NCBI GenBank assembly: GCA_018261955.1
Contig: JAGTRK010000008.1
Location: 1-64,000, forward strand
Source of the DNA: Burkholderiaceae bacterium
GTDB taxonomy: Bacteria > Pseudomonadota > Gammaproteobacteria > Burkholderiales > Burkholderiaceae
Length of the DNA: 64,000 nt
Direction of reading: 5' to 3'
In this document: one piece after another, positions 58,020 to 64,000 of the stretch
How the letters are laid out: the number at the start of each line of letters is the position of its first letter
How positions within the stretch are numbered: the stretch's first letter is position 1
The notes under the pieces: model-generated
What the model was told of the DNA's origin: nothing
The model's input: only the letters and a program-made list of their open reading frames with translations
Database searches by the model: none
Made by a program: the position numbers and the translations under genes

Positions 58020-59258
58020 ATGAGCAAACGCAGAGTAGTCATCACAGGTTTGGGTGCAATTACGCCCGTGGGCAATACGGTGCAAACCACATGGGACAAC
58101 CTAATTGCAGGGCAATCAGGGATTGTGCGCATCAGCAAATTTGATGCCAAAGATATCAATAGCCAAATAGCTGGCGAGGTCAAAGACTTTGATGTGTCCG
58201 AATACATTGGGCAAAAAGAAGCGCGCACGATGGATACCTTTATCCATTATGGCTTGGCAGCAGGCATACAAGCCTTTCGTGATTCAGGCATTGAGGTGAC
58301 GGACGAGAATTCTGAACGCATCGGTGTCATTATTGGTTCAGGTATTGGTGGTTTGCCTTTGATTGAAGCCAATTGTGAAAACTTATTCAATAAAGGCGCG
58401 CGCCGCGTGTCGCCTTTCCTCATCCCAGGTTCAATTATCAACATGATTTCAGGACACATGTCCATCATGTATGGTCTGAAAGGGCCGAACATCGCTGTGG
58501 TCACGGCGTGTACCACGGGCACACACTGCATCGGCGAAGCCATGCGCATGATTCAGTACGGCGATGCAGATGCGATGCTCGCAGGTGGCGCGGAATCGAC
58601 GATTTCCGCGCTCGCGATGGCAGGCTTTGCCAATATGCGCGCACTTTCAACACGCAACGACGACCCAGCGGCGGCTTCACGTCCGTGGGACAAAGACCGC
58701 GATGGCTTTGTCATGGGTGAAGGTGCGGGTGTCTTGATGCTCGAAGAATACGAGCACGCCAAAGCACGTGGCGCAAAAATTTATGCTGAACTGGCAGGCT
58801 ACGGTATGAGTGCAGATGGCTACCACATGACTGCGCCGTGCGAAGATGGCGATGGTGCAATGCGCTCGATGCGCAATGCGATGCGTGACGCGGGCGTGAA
58901 TGCGGATGCAGTCAATTATGTCAATGCGCATGGTACGTCAACCCCCTTGGGTGACGTGGCAGAAACCATTGCCATTAAACGTGCTTTGGGCGATGCGGCA
59001 AGCAAAGTGATTGTCAACTCAACCAAATCCATGACAGGGCATTTGCTCGGTGGTGCGGGCGGGGTTGAGGCAGTGTTTACTGTGTTGGCGATTGCCCATC
59101 AAAAGTCTCCGCCGACCATCAATTTGGACAACGCAGGCGAAGGCTGTGATTTGGATTACTGTGCGAATGTCGCGCGTGACGCAAAAATTGAGATTGCCAT
59201 GAGCAATAACTTTGGTTTTGGTGGCACGAATGGCACACTGTTGATGAAAAAAATCTAA
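58020..59258 (+). CDS. fabF: 3-Oxoacyl-[acyl-carrier-protein] synthase II
   Basis: The product has 412 residues. The active-site Cys164 is in [10 protein letters not shown], and the His residues are in [11 protein letters not shown] and [10 protein letters not shown]. It condenses malonyl-ACP with acyl-ACP in fatty-acid chain elongation. AGAGG lies about 8 bp before the ATG. It is the partner of acpP immediately upstream. Confidence 0.98.
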   Translation: MSKRRVVITGLGAITPVGNTVQTTWDNLIAGQSGIVRISKFDAKDINSQIAGEVKDFDVSEYIGQKEARTMDTFIHYGLAAGIQAFRDSGIEVTDENSERIGVIIGSGIGGLPLIEANCENLFNKGARRVSPFLIPGSIINMISGHMSIMYGLKGPNIAVVTACTTGTHCIGEAMRMIQYGDADAMLAGGAESTISALAMAGFANMRALSTRNDDPAAASRPWDKDRDGFVMGEGAGVLMLEEYEHAKARGAKIYAELAGYGMSADGYHMTAPCEDGDGAMRSMRNAMRDAGVNADAVNYVNAHGTSTPLGDVAETIAIKRALGDAASKVIVNSTKSMTGHLLGGAGGVEAVFTVLAIAHQKSPPTINLDNAGEGCDLDYCANVARDAKIEIAMSNNFGFGGTNGTLLMKKI

Positions 59259-59290
59259 TCGATTATTTACACTAACAACCTTTCTAAAGT

Positions 59291-59328
59291 AAGGGCAGAC
59301 CTGATTGGGTTTGCCCTTTATTTTTGCA
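59291..59328 (+). terminator. Terminator after fabF
   Basis: AAGGGCAGACC pairs with GGTTTGCCCTT (one G-T pair) around a short loop and is followed by TATTTTTG. It lies about 32 bp after the fabF stop. Confidence 0.8.
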
Positions 59329-59352
59329 ATGAAGATTAATTAAAAATATAAC

Positions 59353-59381
59353 TTGCCAAGCGATGCGTAAACCATTACAAT
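59353..59381 (+). promoter_or_regulatory. Promoter of the tRNA pair
   Basis: TTGCCA (59353-59358) and TACAAT (59376-59381) are separated by 17 bp, and the first tRNA starts 15 bp later. It is a good sigma-70 promoter. Confidence 0.75.
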
Positions 59382-59396
59382 ACTGGTCTTGGTTAT

Positions 59397-59486
59397 GGAA
59401 GCGTGGCAGAGTGGTTGAATGCAGCAGTCTTGAAAACTGCCGAGGGTGTGAGCCCTTCGTGAGTTCGAATCTCACCGCTTCCGCCA
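59397..59486 (+). tRNA. tRNA-Ser(UGA)
   Basis: The acceptor arm GGAAGCG pairs with CGCTTCC, followed by G and an encoded CCA. The anticodon stem GCAGT/ACTGC encloses the loop CTTGAAA with anticodon TGA (59431-59433). A long variable arm, typical of tRNA-Ser, is present, and the T-loop is GTTCGAATC. Length is 90 bases. Confidence 0.95.
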
Positions 59487-59544
59487 AATAACCATGTCAA
59501 AACTTTTGTGTTTTTAAATTTTTTGACGCGATATATTTTACTGG

Positions 59545-59621
<77 letters not shown>

Positions 59622-59844
59622 ATTGAAAAAGCACAGCATCGCAAACAGACGCACCAGTCGTCGTTCAATTCTCCAGTAATTCTCTTAGCAGTGTCACAAA
59701 CATCATAAGCAACACCAAAGAGCCCACTTCATTTAGAATTCTCAAAGTACGCCTTGCAGTCGTTCGCGTTGCGCTTGAGTCCATATTGCAACGATTCAAA
59801 ATTGAATGCAATTGATGATTACCCACATCTAACCTGATAGTCAC

Positions 59845-60570
59845 ATGACACCAAACGAAATCAAACGCATCATAGAAGCATTGATATTGTGCCACGACGT
59901 GCCCATGAGTTTGGCGCATCTCAAAGAAGCATTGGCGATGGATATCAACAACGATACTTTGCGCCTATTATTGGATGAAATTAAAACGGAGTGGTCTGAG
60001 CGCGCGGTGCATTTGACTCAGGTGGCGACGGGCTATCGCTTCCAAACAGCACCTGATGTGATGCCTTATATTGACCGATTGCGCGCTGAAAAACCGGTGC
60101 AATACTCGCGTGCGGTATTGGAAACTTTGGCAATTATTGCGTATCGACAGCCCGTGACACGAGGTGATATTGAGGACATTCGCGGTGTGACCGTGTCATC
60201 GAATATCATCAAAAATCTTGAAGAACGTGGTTGGATAGACACCGTTGGGCATCGCGAAGTACCGGGTCGTCCTGCGTTGTTGGCAACCACCAAACAGTTT
60301 TTGAATGATTTGGGGCTGGTGTCGCTCAAAGAGTTGCCCGTTTTGATGGGTCAAGCCGACGCAGAAACAGGGCAATTGGAATTGGTTGATCACCATGATG
60401 AGGCTGACGAAATACAGTTGCAACAAATGACACAGACGCTCGAGCCTTTGACAGCACAAATCACAGACGCAGACAGCATTGCGATACATCTCACAGAAAA
60501 CACAAACGAGTTGGGCACGACAACGGATGACTCAGAGCCATCAGAACCCAAGGATTCCAGTCCCACCTAA
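59845..60570 (+). CDS. scpB: Segregation and condensation protein B
   Basis: The product has 241 residues. The two winged-helix parts are recognised by [43 protein letters not shown] and [18 protein letters not shown]. It forms the kleisin-associated part of the SMC complex for chromosome segregation. The C-terminal 60 residues are acidic and polar, probably disordered. The usual partner scpA is not next to it. It is followed by rluB, a common pair. Confidence 0.94.
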   Translation: MTPNEIKRIIEALILCHDVPMSLAHLKEALAMDINNDTLRLLLDEIKTEWSERAVHLTQVATGYRFQTAPDVMPYIDRLRAEKPVQYSRAVLETLAIIAYRQPVTRGDIEDIRGVTVSSNIIKNLEERGWIDTVGHREVPGRPALLATTKQFLNDLGLVSLKELPVLMGQADAETGQLELVDHHDEADEIQLQQMTQTLEPLTAQITDADSIAIHLTENTNELGTTTDDSEPSEPKDSSPT

Positions 60571-60629
60571 GCGCGTTCGACGCATGGGCGACATTCACCA
60601 ACAATTTCTTGACTAAGAAATGGAATTAC

Positions 60630-62303
60630 ATGAGCGAAATAGAGCATAAACCCGCAAAGAAAAAAAGCACATTATTGCGCGGTAAACATGGCGTGCGCAA
60701 ACGCACCGAACGCCCAACCCACTCGGGTACAGTTGCTGAACACGCAAAAGCCAGCACAAAAAACACATCGCCACGCACCATAGATGACAGCCTGCCTGAG
60801 CAATGGGGTTGGCAAGATAAACCCCAAACCCATTCAGTGCCGAGTACAGGCGATGCCTCAAAAGCCCCTCGTGAACGCAAGGGTCAACGCCTCTATCGAG
60901 CGGGCGTGCGCTCAAATCGCAAAAACAATACCCAAAAACCGACTTCGCAAAACTTTGGTGAGCCCACCGAAGCGTTGGCAATCGATGCTTTTGACGATGT
61001 CGCGAACGAGCACGCCGACACCTATATGGACGGCAGCATCAAACTGCAAAAAGTACTGGCGGACGCAGGTATCGGTTCGCGCCGCGATATGGAAGAGTTG
61101 ATTATTTCAGGGCGCGTATCCATCAATGGCATGCCCGCGCATGTCGGGCAACGCATCACCGATGACGACCAAGTGCGCATCAATGGCAAACTGCTGCAAC
61201 GCAAAAAACTCACGCCAACCGTGCCGCGCATCGTGATTTACCACAAACCCGCTGGCGAAATCGTCAGCCACAGCGATCCCGAAGGTCGCCCAACGGTGTT
61301 TGACAAACTGCCATTCACGCGCAAAGGCAAATGGTTGGCGGTTGGGCGGTTGGACTTCAACACCGAAGGTCTGCTGATTCTGACGACTTCGGGCGATATT
61401 GCCAACAAAATGATGCACCCGCGCTATGGCCACGAGCGCGAATACGCCGTGCGCGTATTGGGCGAAGTGACCGATGCGCAACTCAAACAACTCACTGAAG
61501 GCATTCAACTTGAGGATGGCTTGGCAACTTTCTCTAAAGTCGAGCATTTGGGCGGCGAGGGCGCAAATCGTTGGTTGCGCGTCATCATCAGCGAGGGACG
61601 CAACCGCGAAGTGCGCCGAATGTTTGAAGCGATTGGCTTGACCGTGAGTCGACTCATCCGCGTGCGCTTTGGTCCCGTCATCCTACCCAGCCAACTCAAG
61701 CGTGGTAAATCCGCAGAGTGGGAACGCCCGCAAGTGTTGCAACTCATGCGCGAATTGGGGTTGAATATTTCTGCGGGTTTAAGCCGTAGCCATCGCGTGG
61801 ATAGCGAAAACGATGGCGAAGCCGTACCACAAGATGCGCATTTAATGAGTGCGTTCGGCGTGGATCACAACCGAGATGCGGGGCTGACAGGGCGTGAAAC
61901 GCGTGGGGACAAAAAAGGTGCGCGCCCCATAACAAAAGGACAAGGGGCTCGCATGGGTACGGGCGCACGCACATTGACCTCGCGCACGCCAGGCGATAGA
62001 AGCACAGGCGGTAGAGCGGCTGGTACACGCAATTCAGGTGGCAGTGGTCGTGGCACAGGCACACGCGGTATGGGCGAGTCAACACCACGCACAAACGCGG
62101 GACGCACAAGCAATCCGCGAGCAAATGGTTCACGTAAGCAAAATCAAAACCGTGCATCTATGCCTATGGGCACAGAGGGTGCAAGCCATGCAGAACGCGG
62201 ACAAAACACCCAACGCAAAAGCCGTTCACAGGTGGGGCACGCAGGCGCGCGTCCAGCACGACCAAGTTCGCGTGGTACGCGGCGCAATACTCACCGAGAG
62301 TAA
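60630..62303 (+). CDS. rluB: 23S rRNA pseudouridine 2605 synthase RluB, with long basic tails
   Basis: The product has 557 residues from ATG 60630; a TTG at 60609 would add seven. An S4 domain is at about 134-190 and the catalytic Asp242 is in [13 protein letters not shown]. The sequence [19 protein letters not shown] and the following [16 protein letters not shown] fit RluB. Both ends are disordered: about 130 residues rich in Lys, Arg and Thr at the N-terminus and about 150 residues rich in Gly, Arg, Thr and Ser at the C-terminus. It follows scpB by 59 bp. Confidence 0.92.
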   Translation: MSEIEHKPAKKKSTLLRGKHGVRKRTERPTHSGTVAEHAKASTKNTSPRTIDDSLPEQWGWQDKPQTHSVPSTGDASKAPRERKGQRLYRAGVRSNRKNNTQKPTSQNFGEPTEALAIDAFDDVANEHADTYMDGSIKLQKVLADAGIGSRRDMEELIISGRVSINGMPAHVGQRITDDDQVRINGKLLQRKKLTPTVPRIVIYHKPAGEIVSHSDPEGRPTVFDKLPFTRKGKWLAVGRLDFNTEGLLILTTSGDIANKMMHPRYGHEREYAVRVLGEVTDAQLKQLTEGIQLEDGLATFSKVEHLGGEGANRWLRVIISEGRNREVRRMFEAIGLTVSRLIRVRFGPVILPSQLKRGKSAEWERPQVLQLMRELGLNISAGLSRSHRVDSENDGEAVPQDAHLMSAFGVDHNRDAGLTGRETRGDKKGARPITKGQGARMGTGARTLTSRTPGDRSTGGRAAGTRNSGGSGRGTGTRGMGESTPRTNAGRTSNPRANGSRKQNQNRASMPMGTEGASHAERGQNTQRKSRSQVGHAGARPARPSSRGTRRNTHRE

Positions 62304-62770
62304 CTAAAAAACGGTGTTTTTACCAACAGCATGGATGGAGTATTTAAATTCAACGATTGAAAATTAACGCTGATTAAAAAAGTGTAAACAACGCCTCGAT
62401 TTTCAACAGCTAAAAAAGCGAGCGGGTTGCCGACAAAACAATGAATTCTCAGCGTGGTTTCTATAAAAGTGCGGTAGAGCGCAGTGATAAAAGTATAGTG
62501 AATGTAAGTTATAGAGGGGCAAAATCATCGATTTTGCCCCTCTTTTTTGTCTTAATAAATTGCGATGGGTTTTGTAAAAATTTATACAGTAGAGGGAGAA
62601 AATATGTTGCTACGTTAATATTCTTTAATTATAATTAAGTAAGTATTGGATACTATTTGATATTATTTGATATTATTAAGAATGAACGGCAAATTATAAC
62701 GATAAACCGCTACACAAGCTTTAATTTTGTCTTTTTGAAATACACATCTTTTAAGAGAGGGTAATACATT
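62304..62770. other. Gene-free, AT-rich region between rluB and the second adhesin gene
   Basis: No supported protein gene lies in these 467 bp. It holds the strong terminator at 62513-62548. After it, AGAGGGAG (62591-62598) precedes a four-codon frame, ATG TTG CTA CGT TAA (62604-62618), and a perfect tandem duplication of TATTTGATAT sits at 62654-62673. TATAAC at 62695-62700 is a possible -10 box for the adhesin gene, but no -35 is evident. Confidence 0.6.
62513..62548 (+). terminator. Strong hairpin terminator downstream of rluB
   Basis: A perfect 13-bp stem (62513-62525 with 62531-62543, loop CATCG) is followed by six or more T residues. It lies 210 bp after the rluB stop, farther than usual, so it may end a separate small transcript. 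Confidence 0.85.
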
Positions 62771-64000
62771 ATGAATAAAATTTATCACACCGTGTGGAAT
62801 GAAACTACAGGGACTTGGGTAGCGGCTTCAGAACTTAGTAAGAACAAGAAAAAAGCTAACTCAAAAAAAATCATCTTAGCTATTTGTGCAGGGATATTGG
62901 CATCAGTTCCTTTTGGTGTTGCGAGCGCAACTACTTATAGTCCTGGTACCTGCAATGCTGTTGGGACAGCGACGATTTATCAGATCAGTGTAACAGGTAC
63001 GAATGCACAACCTGTTGATGGATCAGGTCAGTGGTCAAATGTTGTGGGTTGTAATGCGTCTGGTAGTGGTGCAAACGCTGCGACAGTTTATGGGTCTTAC
63101 TCCGTTGTGAGTGGGCAAGGGGGTACTGCAATCGGCTTTAATACAAGGGCTGCTCAATGGGCGACAGCACTGGGAGTTGAATCCCGTGCAACGGCTACGG
63201 GCACCATCGCGGTTGGAGCAGGTGCGCAGGCAACCAGCACAGATGGTATTAGTATCGGTCGATCTGCCACCGCATCGGGTTCAACGGGTGACCAAATTGC
63301 GATTGGCGCGTCTGCCACTGCGTCTAATCAGGATGCCATCGCTTTGGGTGGTCAAGCTCAAGCAACAGGCATTGATAACATCGCGATTGGCGGTTCAGGC
63401 ATTACAGCAGGTGGTACAGCCACAAAATCCAGTGCCACAGGAGCTACCAGCATTGGTTATGGTGCTACAGCAAACAGCACCTATACTACAGCAATCGGTA
63501 CGGGTGGCACCAGTGCAGCGACCAGTGTGGCGGCAACGGCAGCGGGTGCGACAGCCATTGGTGCCAATGCCACTTCGGGTGCGCGTGCCACAGGCACTGA
63601 TTCAATCGCGGTTGGCGGACAGTCACTTGCCAGTAACACCTCGGCTATTGCGATTGGTAACAATGCGCAGGCACTCAGTGCATACTCCATTGGTATTGGT
63701 GCGGGAGCAGGGCTTGGTTCAGTCACGGCTGGAAATAGCAATACGGCGATTGGCAAAAATGCGGGTAACACAGTTAATGGTAGTGATAATATTGCTGTGG
63801 GCAGAGGATCTGGTAGCACAGTCACAGGTGACAATAATCTTTCTACGGGTGTTTTGTCGGGTATCAATGTCACGGGTAACCGTAACCAAGCCTATGGTGA
63901 TTTAGCAGGTCAGAATGTGACGGGTAGTTGGAATATGGGTTTTGGTGCCTCGGCAGGTAGAGATGTTTTGGGTAGTCAAAACCAAGCTTTCGGTGATTCT
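62771..64000 (+). CDS. Trimeric autotransporter adhesin, N-terminal part (partial)
   Basis: The frame is open from ATG 62771 to the end of the window (410 codons) and continues beyond it. It starts with an ESPR-type extended signal peptide: NKIYHTVWNETTGTWVAASE, then basic residues and a hydrophobic stretch ending near Ala53. The mature part has a Cys-containing segment (two cysteines, about 40 residues apart), then head repeats of the YadA/Hia type with AIG, SIG or AVG turns every 13-20 residues (for example TIAVGAGAQATSTDGISIG). From about residue 350 the pattern changes to longer units such as NQAYGDLAGQNVTGSWN. GAGAGGG-like Shine-Dalgarno bases precede the ATG. It belongs to the same family as the fragment at the left end. 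Confidence 0.93.
   Translation, partial: MNKIYHTVWNETTGTWVAASELSKNKKKANSKKIILAICAGILASVPFGVASATTYSPGTCNAVGTATIYQISVTGTNAQPVDGSGQWSNVVGCNASGSGANAATVYGSYSVVSGQGGTAIGFNTRAAQWATALGVESRATATGTIAVGAGAQATSTDGISIGRSATASGSTGDQIAIGASATASNQDAIALGGQAQATGIDNIAIGGSGITAGGTATKSSATGATSIGYGATANSTYTTAIGTGGTSAATSVAATAAGATAIGANATSGARATGTDSIAVGGQSLASNTSAIAIGNNAQALSAYSIGIGAGAGLGSVTAGNSNTAIGKNAGNTVNGSDNIAVGRGSGSTVTGDNNLSTGVLSGINVTGNRNQAYGDLAGQNVTGSWNMGFGASAGRDVLGSQNQAFGDS

Noticed and set aside
63111-63905. Open frames of 264 and 130 residues on alternative frames within the right-hand adhesin
   Set aside because: They are low-complexity shadows of the Gly/Ala/Thr-rich adhesin repeats; the adhesin frame is open and has a signal peptide and family motifs.

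Overview
The window looks like chromosomal DNA of a betaproteobacterium, probably a Burkholderiales lineage with moderate GC (about half by eye). The genus cannot be named from the sequence alone. The main evidence is conserved gene order: a PBP1A gene divergent from pilMNOPQ-aroK-aroB, prfB next to lysS, ribF near ileS-lspA, scpB-rluB, acpP-fabF, and a paired AddAB-like helicase-nuclease. No insertion sequence, prophage, integrase or CRISPR array was found.

Layout. 1-1222: 3' end of a trimeric autotransporter adhesin, then an OmpA-like protein. 1672-6349: RluF-like pseudouridine synthase, TatD-family hydrolase and the DNA-uptake channel ComEC. 6422-7848: an MFS exporter gene split by a one-base frameshift. 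7875-11392: divergent ABC-F factor YheS and helicase RhlE. 11554-17477: exported tannase-like esterase, rubredoxin, DUF2461 protein, a membrane redox/metal operon (PepSY lipoprotein, DUF4405 protein, cytochrome b561, ZIP transporter) and a DUF4197 lipoprotein. 17652-26285, all on the minus strand: rlmJ, recA, fbp, pepN and mrcA. 26456-33284: pilMNOPQ, aroK, aroB and a GIN-domain lipoprotein. 33351-35113: rhodanese and EamA transporter. 35256-39943: prfB with its programmed frameshift, lysS, ribF and a TauE-type permease. 40165-47309: ileS, lspA, glnD and a YheT hydrolase. 47413-47955: an AT-rich orphan membrane protein. 48140-57419: AddB-like and AddA-like proteins and ppc. 57660-62303: acpP, fabF, tRNA-Ser, tRNA-fMet, scpB and rluB. 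62771 to the end: N-terminal part of a second trimeric autotransporter.

How the genes fit together. ComEC, the PilMNOPQ machine, RecA and the AddAB-like complex together suggest natural transformation with recombination of incoming DNA. Trimeric adhesins at both ends, an OmpA-like protein and a GIN-domain lipoprotein point to a varied cell surface. The rest is core metabolism and translation.

The most unusual items are a PilQ with no AMIN repeats and no second N-domain, the frameshifted MFS exporter, a hairpin with a U-tract in the rhlE leader, at least three different families of MITE-like palindromes between genes, an AT-rich orphan membrane protein beside one of them, and the small cytochrome/PepSY/ZIP operon. 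Starts were chosen from Shine-Dalgarno spacing and family length, so several differ from the longest possible reading frame.
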